From the NCBI RefSeq assembly GCF_008933955.1, contig NZ_WBXO01000003.1:248001-312000 (forward strand): 64,000 nt of DNA, written 5' to 3'. This DNA is from Heliorestis acidaminivorans (GTDB lineage: Bacteria; Bacillota; Desulfitobacteriia; Heliobacteriales; Heliobacteriaceae). Of this stretch, positions 25,418 to 36,368 are shown piece after piece. The position numbers and the translations under genes are program-made. Numbering within the stretch: position 1 is the first letter of the stretch; each line of letters starts with the position of its first letter. The notes under the pieces were generated by a model. The model was not told the origin of the DNA. It ran no database searches and worked only from the letters and a program-made list of their open reading frames with translations.

Positions 25418-26263
25418 ATGAACATCATGGAGGGGGCGTTCGTTATAAATATAGCTGTTTGCTTAAAACAAGTTCCTGACACAAGCGAAGTGCGACTGGA
25501 CCCCAAGACGAATACGTTAAAACGGGAAGGCATCCCTTCTATTATAAATCCTTACGATGCTCATGCTCTTGAAGAAGCGTTGACCCTTCGCGATCAAGTG
25601 GGCGGTCAAGTTATTGTTCTGTCCATGGGACCTCCACAGGCAGTGCAATCCTTAAAGAAAGCGATTTCCTATGGTGCAGACCGTGCCATCTTATTGACCG
25701 ATCGTGTTTTTGCTGGCAGTGACACTCTTGCCACTAGCTACATCCTGACAGGCGCTTTGCAGAAATTGATGCAAGAAGAGCCTATTGACCTTATTCTCTG
25801 TGGCAAACAAGCCATTGATGGTGATACAGCACAAGTGGGGCCTGGTATTGCCAGTCGACTTGGTTGGCCCCTTTTGACCTACGTATCGAAAGTAGAAAAA
25901 ATATCACCGCAAGCTCGGGAGATTATGGTCCATCGCAAATTAGAAGAAGGTCGCGAAGTACTTCGCGCTTCCTTGCCGGCTCTCCTTACCGTGGTAAAAG
26001 AAATTAATGAAATCCGCTATGCGCCTTTGCCCGATCTTATTCGAGGAGCCACCTATGCAGTGGAGATTTGGAACAATGAAGATCTCCATCTTGACCCGAC
26101 GCAGTTAGGCCTAAAAGGCTCTCCTACCTGGGTAAGCAAAACAGGCACGCCTCCTTTGCGGGAAAAAGGCGAGATGCTAGGCAAAGACCAAGCCAGCTCT
26201 GCTCAAATTGCTTCCCTCTTAGCAGAACGATTGATACCAGACATTGTCGTCCCCAATCGGTAG
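25418..26263 (+). CDS. fixA: Electron-transfer flavoprotein beta subunit FixA
   Basis: A 281-residue EtfB-type protein with I-A-V-C-L-K-Q-V-P-D-T near the start, N-P-Y-D-A-H-A-L-E-E-A-L, the AMP/FAD-binding DGDTAQVGPGIASRLGWP and the R-E-V-L-R-A-S-L-P-A-L-L-T-V segment. With FixB, FixC and FixX it forms a membrane-associated complex that bifurcates electrons from NADH to quinone and to ferredoxin or flavodoxin, in diazotrophs to supply nitrogenase. ATG 25418 follows AAGGTGG by six bases; the usual family start (before INIAVC) lies eight codons later and lacks a normal start codon, so the protein has a short N-terminal extension. Confidence 0.92.
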   Translation: MNIMEGAFVINIAVCLKQVPDTSEVRLDPKTNTLKREGIPSIINPYDAHALEEALTLRDQVGGQVIVLSMGPPQAVQSLKKAISYGADRAILLTDRVFAGSDTLATSYILTGALQKLMQEEPIDLILCGKQAIDGDTAQVGPGIASRLGWPLLTYVSKVEKISPQAREIMVHRKLEEGREVLRASLPALLTVVKEINEIRYAPLPDLIRGATYAVEIWNNEDLHLDPTQLGLKGSPTWVSKTGTPPLREKGEMLGKDQASSAQIASLLAERLIPDIVVPNR

Positions 26264-26278
26264 AAAGGAGGAAAAGCC

Positions 26279-27304
26279 TTGGCTGAGCATCCTTTGGGCA
26301 TCTGGGTCTATATTGAGCAAGAAAAAGGCCAGGTCGCGCCTGTCTCCTGGGAGCTAATGGGAGAAGGACGCAGACTGGCCGACAAGCTAGGAACATCTCT
26401 TTCCGGCGTCGTTCTAGGCCACCAAATCGATAAGGTCATCAACCGTGTCTTTGCCTACGGAGCTGACTCTGTCTATGCCATCGATGATCCCCTCTTAGAG
26501 CCATACCGCAATCAAACGCACAGCCACGGTCTTGTTCAATTATGCAGAGATCATCAACCAGAAATCTTATTAATGGGAGCAACAACGACAGGTCGCGATC
26601 TTTCGGGTTCTGTCGCAACGCAGCTAGCTACCGGATTAACAGCTGACTGCACAGAACTTGATATTGATGTAGAAAAGAGAAAGCTTTTACAAACGAGACC
26701 GGCATTTGGCGGCAATATTTTGGCCACCATTCTATGTCGTGACCGTTGGCCGCAAATGGCTACGGTACGTCCGCGCGTCTTTCCAGAGCCAGAAGCTCAA
26801 AAAGCTCCATCGAGCACAGTAGTTCGTGGGAAACTTTCCTTGCAACCAAAAGACGTGACCGTTGAAGTGATAAAAAGAATCAACGAAGAACGCAAAGAAG
26901 GCTACCTCGATGGAACCGATATAATCGTTGCTGGTGGAAGAGGTTTAGGAACAAAAGAAAACTTTCAACTTGTCCATAACCTGGCGCAAGCTTTAGGCGG
27001 CATGGCTGGTGCCAGTCGCCCTGCTGTAGAATCTGGTTGGATTTCTTATTCCCATCAAGTAGGACAAACAGGCTATAGCGTACGACCGAAGCTCTATATT
27101 GCCGCCGGTATCTCTGGCGCTATACAACACCTTGTAGGAATGCAAAATGCTGAAATTATTGTTGCTATCAACAAAGACCCTGATGCCCCGATTTTTCGTG
27201 TCGCGACCTATGGCATCATCGCCGATGCTGCAGAGTTCCTTCCCATCTTTACAGAGGAAGTAAAAAAGCGCATGGAAGGAAAGGCAGTGACCGCAAAAGC
27301 ATGA
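26279..27304 (+). CDS. fixB: Electron-transfer flavoprotein alpha subunit FixB
   Basis: A 341-residue EtfA-type protein. The N-terminal half has L-L-M-G-A-T-T-T-G-R-D-L and L-A-T-G-L-T-A-D-C-T; the C-terminal FAD domain has VAGGRGLGTKENF, GASRPAVESGWI and QVGQTGYSVRPKLYIAAGISGAIQHL, ending with I-N-K-D-P-D-A-P-I-F. TTG is the start: AAAGGAGG lies seven bases upstream and no ATG fits. It overlaps fixC by four bases, which indicates translational coupling. Confidence 0.93.
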   Translation: MAEHPLGIWVYIEQEKGQVAPVSWELMGEGRRLADKLGTSLSGVVLGHQIDKVINRVFAYGADSVYAIDDPLLEPYRNQTHSHGLVQLCRDHQPEILLMGATTTGRDLSGSVATQLATGLTADCTELDIDVEKRKLLQTRPAFGGNILATILCRDRWPQMATVRPRVFPEPEAQKAPSSTVVRGKLSLQPKDVTVEVIKRINEERKEGYLDGTDIIVAGGRGLGTKENFQLVHNLAQALGGMAGASRPAVESGWISYSHQVGQTGYSVRPKLYIAAGISGAIQHLVGMQNAEIIVAINKDPDAPIFRVATYGIIADAAEFLPIFTEEVKKRMEGKAVTAKA

Positions 27305-28713
27305 GCCAGAAAAATAAAAAAAAGCAAGACATAGCTCTAGCGAAAGAAAGCAGTCCAAGCAAAGATAAAGCTATGAAAGATAAAAAGCTTGAGCGATGGG
27401 CCTCTATACCTCATGAATTCGAAGCAATCGTCGTCGGTGGCGGTCCCGCTGGCTTATCTGCGGCCTATACATTGGCCAAAGGCGGTGTAAAAACCTTACT
27501 CATAGAGCGCGGTGACTTTCCAGGCAGCAAAAATGTCATGGGAGGCGTACTCTACAGTTACCCTACGGCCCAAGTCTTTCCTGATTTTTGGAAAAAAGCA
27601 CCCTTAGAGCGCCCCATCATTGAGCAGCGCGCTTATCTCTTAGCCGAAGATTCGGCAATCACAGCAGGCTTTAAAGACAATCGTTTTTTTGAAGAACCTT
27701 ATAACAACTTCACCGTTTTTCGAGGTCGCTTTGATAAATGGATGGCTGGTGAAGCCATGGAAGCAGGTGCCTTACTTGTATCTGAGACAGTCGTCACCGA
27801 CCTGCTTTATGAAGGAGAAGGCACTGGGAAAAAAGTTGTCGGTGTGATAACCAATCGAGAGGAAGGCACTGTCCGCGGCCACGTCGTCTTGCTCTGCGAA
27901 GGTGCCAACAGCATATTGGCTCAAAGAGCTGGACTGCAAGAAGACCTGTCCCCTGGCGATCTAGCTTGTGCTGTCAAAGAAGTGATCAAATTGCCCAAAG
28001 GCGCCATCGAAGAACGATTTAATGTGGAAAAAGGCCAGGGCGTAACGATTGAGTTACTTGGTGAAGCCACCTTAGGCATGTTCGGTATGGGTTGGATCTA
28101 CACCAACAAAGACACCCTTTCCGTTGGTGTAGGTGTCATGATTAACGAACTCTCCCGCCGCGGCCTAAACCCCAACACAGTTTTAGAAAAAATGAAAAAC
28201 CATCCTGCCCTACGCCCTTTGCTCGTAGAAGGTGAAACAGTAGAGTATTTGGCCAAAATCATACCCGAAGGTGGCTATAAGCAGGTTCCAAAGCTCTACA
28301 GCAATGGCGTTCTTGTCTGTGGAGACACAGCCATGCTCGTCAATGGCGTTCATCGAGAAGGATCGAACCTAGCCATGACGTCAGGAAAAATGGCCGCAGA
28401 AACAGTCATCGAAGCAAAAGCCAAAGGAGACTTCTCAGCAGAGGCATTAAAAAGATACAAAGAACGTCTCGAAGACAGCTTCGTGTTAAAAGATCTGAAA
28501 AAGTATCAAAATGTGTCAGGCCTTATGCAGACCAATCCTCATTTCTTTACAGTCTATCCAAATATGGCTCGTCAAGCTGCGCAGGAGCTATTTACTGTTA
28601 ATAACGTTCCGAAGAAAGAAAAACAGAAAAAAATCATCAGAGATATACGGAAAAAAAGAAGTTTAACGCAGATAGCTGGTGATCTCTATCGTATCTGGCG
28701 TACTTTTGGATAG
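27301..28713 (+). CDS. fixC: FAD-dependent oxidoreductase FixC (ETF-quinone oxidoreductase-like)
   Basis: A 470-residue flavoprotein. After a lysine-rich extension of about 38 residues not usual in the family, the dinucleotide-binding motif is A-I-V-V-G-G-G-P-A-G-L-S-A-A. Family motifs follow: PGSKNVMGGVLYSYP, F-T-V-F-R-G-R-F-D, and the C-terminal GVLVCGDTAMLVNGVHREGSNLAMTSGKMAAE. It is thought to pass electrons from FixAB to quinone. The start overlaps the fixB stop. Confidence 0.94.
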   Translation: MSQKNKKKQDIALAKESSPSKDKAMKDKKLERWASIPHEFEAIVVGGGPAGLSAAYTLAKGGVKTLLIERGDFPGSKNVMGGVLYSYPTAQVFPDFWKKAPLERPIIEQRAYLLAEDSAITAGFKDNRFFEEPYNNFTVFRGRFDKWMAGEAMEAGALLVSETVVTDLLYEGEGTGKKVVGVITNREEGTVRGHVVLLCEGANSILAQRAGLQEDLSPGDLACAVKEVIKLPKGAIEERFNVEKGQGVTIELLGEATLGMFGMGWIYTNKDTLSVGVGVMINELSRRGLNPNTVLEKMKNHPALRPLLVEGETVEYLAKIIPEGGYKQVPKLYSNGVLVCGDTAMLVNGVHREGSNLAMTSGKMAAETVIEAKAKGDFSAEALKRYKERLEDSFVLKDLKKYQNVSGLMQTNPHFFTVYPNMARQAAQELFTVNNVPKKEKQKKIIRDIRKKRSLTQIAGDLYRIWRTFG

Positions 28714-28832
28714 TGCTTTATGATAGCGCTTTTCAATAGCACTTTTGCATAACACGGTTCGGTGAAAAACTCGTAAATAGAATTTGACAACTCCAGAACT
28801 CTACAGCTCTGTAAGTCGAGGCGGTGAAGTTT

Positions 28833-29117
28833 ATGATGACGCTAGAAGATAAGCTCTTTCTCGTTCGCTTCCAACCAGATGATCGCAGTCACATACACAT
28901 TAACAGCAACGACCTATGTCAAAAGGAATGTCCCGATAAGCCTTGTACCTTCATTTGCCCTGCCATGGTTTATGCGTGGAATAAAGAAACAGCCTCAATC
29001 AACGTAGGCTACGAAGGTTGCCTAGAATGTGGCACTTGCCGCTATGGCTGTCCTCGCGACAACATCCACTGGGTCAACCCCCGGGGAGGCTTTGGTGTGA
29101 TGTATAAGTTTGGCTGA
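28833..29117 (+). CDS. fixX: Ferredoxin-like protein FixX
   Basis: A 94-residue ferredoxin-like partner of FixC. The cysteines lie in C-Q-K-E-C-P-D-K-P-C-T-F-I-C-P and G-C-L-E-C-G-T-C-R-Y-G-C-P, followed by the family ending P-R-G-G-F-G-V-M-Y-K-F-G. One 4Fe-4S cluster is expected from the second motif as in ETF-QO. ATG 28833 fits the GGTGA sequence five bases upstream; a GTG three codons earlier is possible. A 119-base spacer separates it from fixC. Confidence 0.92.
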   Translation: MMTLEDKLFLVRFQPDDRSHIHINSNDLCQKECPDKPCTFICPAMVYAWNKETASINVGYEGCLECGTCRYGCPRDNIHWVNPRGGFGVMYKFG

Positions 29118-29155
29118 GTTTAACCATAACCTAACCTTCCTCCCCAGGAGGCCAA

Positions 29156-29173
29156 GGGGACGTTTCGTTTGCC
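29156..29173. repeat. Dispersed GGGGACGTTTCGTTTGCC motif
   Basis: The same motif as at 21039 with one base changed, again between the last gene of an operon (fixX) and its terminator. Confidence 0.65.
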
Positions 29174-29193
29174 ATGCTTTTTCACTAAAAACA

Positions 29194-29234
29194 AAAGCTC
29201 CTGAATCGGCTTGGTATGCTGATTCAGGAGCTTT
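29194..29234. terminator. Intrinsic terminator of fixABCX
   Basis: AAAGCTCCTGAATC pairs with GATTCAGGAGCTTT around a 13-base loop, with T-rich flanks on both strands. It can also serve the convergent small gene at 29262. Confidence 0.85.
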
Positions 29235-29261
29235 CCCTTTGTGTTTAAGTCATATTAATAC

Positions 29262-29492
29262 TTATCTTATTTCATTTTGCTTGTCTGGGTACTTCACAAA
29301 AGTCTTGTACATGATGAAAAGATAAGACCCCAAAAAAGCTATCCAAACTAGGGGCAAATAGGCCAAGAAAAATTGGTTAAGATAGACTCCCAAAAGTATG
29401 CCTATTGAAAAAAGACATACTTTCAACAAGGAAAAGTCAACCATGTTGTAATGCTTCGTAGCACCAAAAGCTTTGTCCATCCAGTTTTTCAT
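29262..29492 (-). CDS. Small two-helix membrane protein, 76 aa
   Basis: A 76-residue protein with a cytoplasmic N-terminus (MKNWMDKAFGATKHYNMVDFS) and two membrane helices (LLKVCLFSIGILLGVYL and YLPLVWIAFLGSYLFIMY). It resembles small Clostridial membrane proteins that share a D-x-x-L-L-K-x-C-L-F-S-x-G pattern and have no proven function. AGGTG lies a few bases before ATG. It is a single-gene unit. The 29493-29739 spacer holds only diverged direct repeats of TTGGTATAG..GTTATGTAA. Confidence 0.65.
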   Translation of the reverse strand: MKNWMDKAFGATKHYNMVDFSLLKVCLFSIGILLGVYLNQFFLAYLPLVWIAFLGSYLFIMYKTFVKYPDKQNEIR

Positions 29493-29739
29493 TACTACAC
29501 CTCATTAAGATTAACTTGCCACAAAATTAATGGGCAAAACCGTTTGGTATAGTATTCGAAAAAAATGTTATGTAAGCGACGACAAGTCCCTTGGTATAGA
29601 AGCGAATTTTCCTTCTAATTGTTATGTAACCATAGACAAAGATCAGGCATCATGAGCCCCCCTTAATTGGTTGCTTTGATAGCAAGTTGCTGAACTTTTT
29701 TAAAAAAGACCCTGCTCAATCATCTCTACTTCTTCCTCC

Positions 29740-30840
29740 TCAGCCTTCCTCCCCATCCCGAAACACTTCAGAAATCTCTTTAAACTTATTCTCTATGCGC
29801 AGGAAGGACTCCACAACAGCTGGATCAAAATGCTTACCCGATTCATTAATGATAATAGCGTGGGCTACATCGTGGGGCATTGGATTTTTATAGACTCGTT
29901 TGCTAATTAAGGCGTCATAGACGTCCGCTAGAGCCATGAGTCTAGCTGGAAACGGTATCTCTTCTCCGGCAAGGCCTTCAGGGTAGCCGCTTCCATCCCA
30001 TTTTTCATGATGGGACAGAGCAATTTCCTTGGCACAACGTAAAAAAGTCTCCCGCTGTCCCATTAACAGCTCTGCTCGCACAATTGCATCTCTACCTAAG
30101 GTTGTATGAGTCTTCATTAATTCAAATTCTTCATCGGTCAACCGTCCTGGCTTGAGCAAAATATGATCTGGAATGCCTACTTTACCAATATCGTGAAGAG
30201 GTGCCGATTGTATAAGCAGTTGAATCTTCTCTGGCGTAAGATAATCTTGAAAGCGTTCATGTTCTTGAAGATCAAGGGCTAGTTCTTGTATATACTGCTG
30301 TGTACGACGAAGATGATTGCCTGTCTCATTATCCCGCGTTTCCGCTAGCGACGCCATGGCTACAATGGATACTTTTTGAGTCAAGGTGATTTCTTCCATG
30401 CGCCTGATCACTTCTGTTTCTAGATAGGAGTTTTTATCTTTAAGAAAATCTCTTGCCTCTTTCAAGGTCAGATGTGTCTTAATGCGAGAAAAAAGAATTG
30501 GTGGACTAATCGGTTTGACAATATAATCTACAGCGCCTAAGGTCAATCCTTTTTGTTCATCTTCCACTTTGCTCAACGCTGTTAGAAAAATCACCGGAAT
30601 ATCAGCAAGAATGGGATCTTCTTTAAGTCGCTTACATGTCTCATAGCCATCCATTTTAGGCATCAGAATATCGAGTAATATAAGATCAGGTGGTGCCGCT
30701 TTGGCAACATGTAAGGCCATTTCTCCGTTAGTGGCAATTTTTACTTTGTATGTATCTTTTAGCAAGCCACTCACAAGAGATAAGTTATCAGGCGTGTCAT
30801 CGACAACGAGAATTACCTTCTTTTCTCCATCTCTATTCAT
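29740..30840 (-). CDS. Response regulator with HD-GYP domain
   Basis: A 366-residue protein: a receiver domain (residues about 8-125; phospho-acceptor in L-I-L-L-D-I-L-M-P, lysine in V-K-P-I-S), a coiled linker, and an HD-GYP phosphodiesterase domain with H-D-I-G-K-V-G-I-P, H-H-E-K-W-D-G-S-G-Y-P and A-D-V-Y-D-A-L. It most likely hydrolyses cyclic di-GMP. Its start overlaps the stop of the hybrid kinase gene by four bases, so the two form a two-component pair. Confidence 0.93.
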   Translation of the reverse strand: MNRDGEKKVILVVDDTPDNLSLVSGLLKDTYKVKIATNGEMALHVAKAAPPDLILLDILMPKMDGYETCKRLKEDPILADIPVIFLTALSKVEDEQKGLTLGAVDYIVKPISPPILFSRIKTHLTLKEARDFLKDKNSYLETEVIRRMEEITLTQKVSIVAMASLAETRDNETGNHLRRTQQYIQELALDLQEHERFQDYLTPEKIQLLIQSAPLHDIGKVGIPDHILLKPGRLTDEEFELMKTHTTLGRDAIVRAELLMGQRETFLRCAKEIALSHHEKWDGSGYPEGLAGEEIPFPARLMALADVYDALISKRVYKNPMPHDVAHAIIINESGKHFDPAVVESFLRIENKFKEISEVFRDGEEG

Positions 30841-33800
30841 GATTCTCTATCTCCCACATCAAGGTCACTGAGGATGCTCAGCGCCTTATCAAACTCAAAG
30901 TTTTTGATGGCTTTTTCCAATTGAACAATAGCGTCAACTTTGCAATGTTGTAGCAAGCCTTCACGTTGAGAATCGAAAAAATCAATAGCTTCACTGTCGT
31001 ATTCAGACAAGAAAGTTTTTAGTTTGGCTAATTGAGGTGCTACCTTGGCGTAATCTATTTGTGCTTTAGGCGCAGATTCCTCCCGTAGTTGGCTCTGAAT
31101 TCCCTCAATGACCTGCTCTAGTTGCTGGGAAAATTGATGGAGCAGTTCTTGAAAATCTTCTGGCAAGGGAGCTTCTTTTTCAGACTTTCGCAAGCTTTCT
31201 TCAATGGCGGCAGAGGCTTTGCTTACTTCATAGGCTCCAAGATTAGCCGCCACTCCTTTGACAGTGTGGGCAATTCTTGTTGCAAGTGCCTTGTCATTCT
31301 CGCGAAGAGCTTCTCTTAATATCGCTGGCGCCTCTTTTTGGTTTTCTGCAAACTGCCTTAATAACTTTTTATACAATGAACCATTGCCTACTAATCGCTT
31401 CAAGCCCTCTTCAGCATCAATTCCTCTGATGGATTGAAGGTCACTGTCGATAGGCTCTGTCCCCCTACTAAAAGGCCTTGTAGGTAGAAACTCCTTCCCT
31501 ATGCCTTTATGGGGATTAAACTTTGCCAAGGTCGTGAAAAGCACCTGTGGATCGATCGGTTTAAGCACATGACCTTTCATTCCCACGGCAAAGCACCGGT
31601 CTCGTTCTCGTTCCATAGCCCAGGCTGTTAAGGCTATAAGTGGCAAATCGGGATAGGCTTTGTTAATGATCTGCGCCGCCTCGAAACCATCCATTTCTGG
31701 CATTTCTAGATCTAGAAGCACTAGGTCGTAGAAATTATTCTCATCAGTAGAAAAAATCTTATCTACCGCTTCTTTACCCGTAGCTACTACGTCTACAGAG
31801 ATGCCCTGACCTTGTAGCAGTTCAACAGCAATTTGCTGATTTACTTCATTATCTTCTGCTAACAGCACCTGTAGACCTGCTAAATTGTAATCCACTTCTC
31901 TGATCAAAAAACTGTTAAGCATACTTCCTTTTGCTGGTGCGAAGATCTCTACAATTTTATCAATCAGCATAGATTGACCAATTGGCTTGATCAAAAGGCC
32001 TTCTAAGGACAGCTCCTCAGTTTTTTGCCGCAGTTCCTCTCGATCAAAAGCGCTGATCATTACTATGGCAGGCATTGATGCTGAATCATAACTTTCTTTG
32101 ATCAGTCGGGCTACCTCTAAGCCATTGATACCTGGCATCTGCCAGTCCAAAAAAATAAGTCCAAAAGGATCTATCTGTTGCTCTCGTTGCAAAATAGCTA
32201 GTGCTTCTTCCCCACTTACTGCCGCATCAACACGAAAGCCTGCTGATTGGAGATATTCAATTAATATTTCTTGAGCCATGGGATTGTCATCGACAACAAG
32301 CATGCGCATATTATTCAACACTTCAGGAATGATCGTACGTTCTTGCTGTTGCACTTCCGATAATTCAAACCAGACGTTAAAAGTAAAGCGACTTCCCACA
32401 CCAAGTTTGCTTTCAACGCCTATCGTTCCATCCATCATCTCCACCAACCGCTTGCTAATAGAAAGACCTAAGCCAGTGCCTCCATGTTTTCGCGTTGTAG
32501 AACCATCGGCTTGCGTAAAAGGTTGAAACAACTTGTCTGCCACTTCTGGTGAAAGACCAATTCCCGTATCGCTAACGTTAAACTGAAGTTGTACCTTGTT
32601 GTTTTTGCGCTCTAACAATTGTACATCGACAGAAACAAGACCTTCTGAGGTAAATTTCAGAGCATTATTAACCAAATTGGTTAGCACCTGTCCAAGACGC
32701 AAGGGATCACCAACGAGATTTCTCGGTAAATCGGCAGGAATATGGTACAAGAATTCCAAACCTTTTTCACTAGCTTTGCTACAATTAAAGTCGACAACAG
32801 TTTGCATTACATCGTCTAAGAAAAAGTCAATTTGCTCCATCGAAAGATTATCTGATTCGATTTTGGAAAAGTCGAGAATATCGTTAATAATTTGCAACAA
32901 GGCTGTTCCAGCGTTATATATCTTCCCTACATAATCGCGCTGTTTGGCCGTCAGCTCTGTTTTTAAGGTGAGGTAAGCCATTCCAATGATGGCATTCATA
33001 GGCGTACGTATTTCATGACTCATATTAGCAAGGAACATGGACTTAGCTTCTGTCGCTTCTTCTGCTTCCCGTCTCGCTTGTCTGAGTTCTTCTTCCTTTT
33101 GTCTTAATTCGCTTACATCGACAATAATGCCAGTAAGACCGCCAGGACTGCCGTCGGAGAGGCGAAAACCAGAGATCCAGAAGAGAACATCATGCAATTT
33201 TCCATCGCTAAAGGGCAACTGTAAAGAATCATGAAAAACAGTACCTTCTCGAATGACCCGCTCAACTTGCTGTTCATAATGGTCTCGATACTCTTTGGGG
33301 AAAAAATCCATATCGAAAGTAGTTTTGCCAATCAGTTCAACGCCTTTGACACCCAAAGCCGCCTCATAGGCTTTGTTGCACCCCAAAAACTTACCGTCAC
33401 TATCTCTGTAGAATATAGGGTTGGGAATATCGTCAATCAATTTTTCTATAAAGGCGAGCTGATCCAATAGATCTTTTTGCGCTTTTTTCAGATCAGAAAT
33501 ATCCTCTTGAATAGCAACAAAGTGAGTTATCTCTCCCTTTTCATCGGTAAGCGGCGCGATAACTAGATTTTCCCAGTATAGTTCGCCATTCTTTTTCTTG
33601 TTGATAAGCTCACCGCGCCATTCTTGTCCTGCTTTGATATTTGTCCAAAGTTCTTTAAAAAGGCTCTGTGGTGTTAGATCAGACTTTAAGATACGAGGAT
33701 TGGCACCAATTGCTTCTTCTTGTGAATAGCCTGTGATTTTGCAAAAGTTAGGATTGACATATTCTATGGTGCCATCCTTATCTGTAATCACAATGGTTAC

Positions 33801-35102
33801 AGGATTCTGTTCTATGGCTTGGGAAAGTTTATGTAGTTCAAAAGTTCGAGCACGAACTGTATCTTCCAGGTTTTCAGTGGCCTCACGAATCATTCGGCGC
33901 ATTTCTTCCTGCGCATCTGCTAGACGATTGATCTCTTCCCACTCCGTCTTTTTGAATGGAGTAGGTGAAAAATCCAAATTACCAATACGTTCACTTTGCT
34001 CTAACAACTGACGCAAGGGCTTGCTAATTCTTTTGGAAATTTCATTGGACAACAAAAAAGATAAGCCAATCACAGTAACCATAAGCAAGGTCATGGCTAA
34101 GAGCCAGCGTTCTCGCTCATGGGCAAATTGACTTTCTGGTACAAAAGTAGCAACAAAAAAATTATGCTTCCCGAGAGTAATTGGTGTAAATAAGGCAAGC
34201 CAAACTTCACCGTTACTACTGTAGCGAATCAGTTCATTAGCTTTCCACTCTCCCTTTGACCAACTAGAATAGCCAGCTAAGAGAGAGTCATCGCCTAATT
34301 CTGCAACGGTATGAACAACGAGGCTTTGATCCATCGGCTGTGGCAATGAGTCAAAGCTTGGTAACCCGATTACCTTTCCTTCCCGATCGAGAACAGCAAC
34401 ATAACCTCGCTCCCCAATCGTGGTAGAAGAAGTTAGGCGCGACAAATCTCGCAAAGATACATCAATTCCCAAGACATATTGAGTGCCTTTTTGATCCTTA
34501 AAAGGCAAAGAGGCTGTTATGCCAGGTTCTTCTTTGGTAAAGAAAATATAAGGATCAGTCCAGAATACTTCCTCTTCCCCTATTGACATGGCACCGATAA
34601 ACCAGGGTCTGGTGCGACAATCATAATCACTGGTGATTTGCTTCTCTTCAAAAAGCTTTCCTTCATCATCCCAGTACAGCCATGTGGCTGTTCCAGGGTA
34701 ACGTTCAGGAAAAGTCAATCTACTGCGCCAACCGCTAACATCTTGAAATAGGATACGTTCTTGAGAATCTTCTCTCGCTAAAAAGAGAGCCGATAAAGCC
34801 TCATTGTGTCGTAGGGCAGGCATAAAAAGTTCTGTAAAGGTATTAAGATCATCTTCTGCTAAAAACCCGTAGAGCGTATAATCTCGAGCTGTAAAAAGCT
34901 GACGTTCTGCAGAGGAAAAAAACTCATCGACTTTATCCTGAATCTCCGTTGAAGATTGCCGTATTTCACTATCGGCCACTCGTTCCATAGCAGGATTGAT
35001 AATGAATTCAAGAACAGCATAGGAAAATAATATAATAATGAAGAACATCGTCATAGCAATGCGAAAAAATAGACCTCGCCGGATTTTTTGCGGTCCTATC
35101 AT
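30837..35102 (-). CDS. Hybrid sensor histidine kinase (Cache-HAMP-PAS2-HK-REC2-Hpt)
   Basis: A 1421-residue phosphorelay protein. In order: membrane helix at about 15-33, extracytoplasmic dCache-like domain, second helix at about 333-352, HAMP, two PAS domains (about 425-665; for example [20 protein letters not shown]), HisKA with NMSHEIRTP (histidine near 690), HATPase with D-T-G-I-G-L and G-G-T-G-L-G-L, two receiver domains (aspartates near 985 in L-D-W-Q-M-P and 1129 in L-D-L-E-M-P), and an Hpt domain (A-H-T-V-K-G near 1275). It would relay phosphate to the downstream HD-GYP regulator and so tune cyclic di-GMP. The signal is unknown. Confidence 0.93.
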   Translation of the reverse strand: MIGPQKIRRGLFFRIAMTMFFIIILFSYAVLEFIINPAMERVADSEIRQSSTEIQDKVDEFFSSAERQLFTARDYTLYGFLAEDDLNTFTELFMPALRHNEALSALFLAREDSQERILFQDVSGWRSRLTFPERYPGTATWLYWDDEGKLFEEKQITSDYDCRTRPWFIGAMSIGEEEVFWTDPYIFFTKEEPGITASLPFKDQKGTQYVLGIDVSLRDLSRLTSSTTIGERGYVAVLDREGKVIGLPSFDSLPQPMDQSLVVHTVAELGDDSLLAGYSSWSKGEWKANELIRYSSNGEVWLALFTPITLGKHNFFVATFVPESQFAHERERWLLAMTLLMVTVIGLSFLLSNEISKRISKPLRQLLEQSERIGNLDFSPTPFKKTEWEEINRLADAQEEMRRMIREATENLEDTVRARTFELHKLSQAIEQNPVTIVITDKDGTIEYVNPNFCKITGYSQEEAIGANPRILKSDLTPQSLFKELWTNIKAGQEWRGELINKKKNGELYWENLVIAPLTDEKGEITHFVAIQEDISDLKKAQKDLLDQLAFIEKLIDDIPNPIFYRDSDGKFLGCNKAYEAALGVKGVELIGKTTFDMDFFPKEYRDHYEQQVERVIREGTVFHDSLQLPFSDGKLHDVLFWISGFRLSDGSPGGLTGIIVDVSELRQKEEELRQARREAEEATEAKSMFLANMSHEIRTPMNAIIGMAYLTLKTELTAKQRDYVGKIYNAGTALLQIINDILDFSKIESDNLSMEQIDFFLDDVMQTVVDFNCSKASEKGLEFLYHIPADLPRNLVGDPLRLGQVLTNLVNNALKFTSEGLVSVDVQLLERKNNKVQLQFNVSDTGIGLSPEVADKLFQPFTQADGSTTRKHGGTGLGLSISKRLVEMMDGTIGVESKLGVGSRFTFNVWFELSEVQQQERTIIPEVLNNMRMLVVDDNPMAQEILIEYLQSAGFRVDAAVSGEEALAILQREQQIDPFGLIFLDWQMPGINGLEVARLIKESYDSASMPAIVMISAFDREELRQKTEELSLEGLLIKPIGQSMLIDKIVEIFAPAKGSMLNSFLIREVDYNLAGLQVLLAEDNEVNQQIAVELLQGQGISVDVVATGKEAVDKIFSTDENNFYDLVLLDLEMPEMDGFEAAQIINKAYPDLPLIALTAWAMERERDRCFAVGMKGHVLKPIDPQVLFTTLAKFNPHKGIGKEFLPTRPFSRGTEPIDSDLQSIRGIDAEEGLKRLVGNGSLYKKLLRQFAENQKEAPAILREALRENDKALATRIAHTVKGVAANLGAYEVSKASAAIEESLRKSEKEAPLPEDFQELLHQFSQQLEQVIEGIQSQLREESAPKAQIDYAKVAPQLAKLKTFLSEYDSEAIDFFDSQREGLLQHCKVDAIVQLEKAIKNFEFDKALSILSDLDVGDRES

Positions 35103-35254
35103 TACAATCCTATCCTTTCGCCAAGAAAAGAGCTTATGAAGCAGTAAGATATAGCAAAAATAGTTATACTTACTTATTCGTTGAATAATTTACTTGTCCT
35201 TTTCTTGATGCTAGAGCAATGCGAAATAATAAGGTTGTTGATCATGACCTAATC

Positions 35255-35293
35255 GATAAGCCCAACGAATCAAGAGTTCGTTGGGGCTTATTT
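35255..35293. terminator. Orphan hairpin, possible terminator or attenuator
   Basis: ATAAGCCCAACGAA pairs with TTCGTTGGGGCTTAT around a short loop (one bulge), with AT-rich flanks. It lies in the 35103-35480 gene-free interval between divergent genes, where no transcript obviously needs termination. Confidence 0.5.
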
Positions 35294-35408
35294 AATGGAG
35301 TACTAATTAATGAAGCGCATAAACATAAGCATTATGCATTGTGCCACCTATCAATTAAGTTATGGACTTTGGCCTCAGAAAAAATGTTTTTCTAGTACTA
35401 AAAAGGAT

Positions 35409-35438
35409 TTGCCTTATACATGCAGAAGTGGCTATACA
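35409..35438 (+). promoter_or_regulatory. Possible promoter of the PstS-like gene
   Basis: TTGCCT and TATACA are separated by 18 bases, about 43 bases before the start codon. Only the -10 box is strong. Confidence 0.4.
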
Positions 35439-35480
35439 TTATAAAAAGTTTTCACAATAAAGAAAAGAAAGGAGACAACC

Positions 35481-36350
35481 ATGGTATCAAAGAGATATAG
35501 GAAGCCCTACGGAGTTTTGCTTTTGCTCGCTTTCATCATAGGAAGCACCTTAGCAACTTTCACGATTGCCCAGTCCGCACAAGCAATGGCAGCGCTCCGA
35601 GTTACGGGAGCCACAACCCTACAGCCTGTAGCTGAAGAATTAGCAGAGATCTATAAAGACCGCTACGGAGGGGAAGTACATATTGAAGGTGGCGGCAGTG
35701 GAACTGGCATTAACAACGTTGTACAAGGGCAAGCCCAGCTAGGTGCTGTTTCTCGGGCTCTAAGAGACAGTGAAAAGGCCCTAGTTCAATACAAAACAGT
35801 GGGCTATGATGCCCTCGTTTTTATCGTTAATGAACAAAACCCCATCGAAGCCATCGACAAGGATCTTGTGGTGAAAATCTTTCAAGGCCACATTAAGAAC
35901 TGGAACGAAGTAACTGCTTGGAATCAGCCTGTTACACTTGTTTCCAAAGAACAAGGAAGAGCAACCTTAGATCTATTTGAAGAATATAGCCAATTGGCCC
36001 ATCAAGAGAAAAAAGAAGCCACAGGCCAGAGAATTGCCAAGGAAGCTTTTGAAATTGGTTCAAACCTAGAAGGCGCAACCCTAACCGGTGGCATTCCTGG
36101 AGCCATCGGCTATGTTTCTTTAGGGACAGCTCAATCGCTTCTAGATCGAGGCATGCCTATAAAAATATTGGCTCTAGACGGTGTTGCCGCGGAACAAAGG
36201 ACTGTTCAAAATGGGACCTATCCGATCATTCGCGATCTCCTATTCGTCTATAAGGACCAAAGTAATACCATCAATCAATATCTTGATCTTTATGATGAAG
36301 AAAGTGGCCAACAGATTATGCAGAGCCATGGCTTTGTACCTGCCAATTAG
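35481..36350 (+). CDS. PstS-like phosphate/anion-binding protein, standalone
   Basis: A 289-residue secreted protein with a signal peptide (helix about residues 12-32, cleavage near A-Q-S-A-Q-A-M-A). The mature part begins ALRVTGATTLQPVAEELA and contains the anion-binding G-G-G-S-G-T-G-I-N-N and I-F-Q-G-H-I-K-N-W-N, typical of PstS-type proteins. No lipobox and no pstCAB genes are present. It is 18 bases from a chemoreceptor gene with its own GAAGGAG site, so it may deliver bound phosphate or another oxyanion to that receptor rather than to a transporter. Confidence 0.85.
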   Translation: MVSKRYRKPYGVLLLLAFIIGSTLATFTIAQSAQAMAALRVTGATTLQPVAEELAEIYKDRYGGEVHIEGGGSGTGINNVVQGQAQLGAVSRALRDSEKALVQYKTVGYDALVFIVNEQNPIEAIDKDLVVKIFQGHIKNWNEVTAWNQPVTLVSKEQGRATLDLFEEYSQLAHQEKKEATGQRIAKEAFEIGSNLEGATLTGGIPGAIGYVSLGTAQSLLDRGMPIKILALDGVAAEQRTVQNGTYPIIRDLLFVYKDQSNTINQYLDLYDEESGQQIMQSHGFVPAN

Positions 36351-36368
36351 ATTTGAAGGAGCTTACAT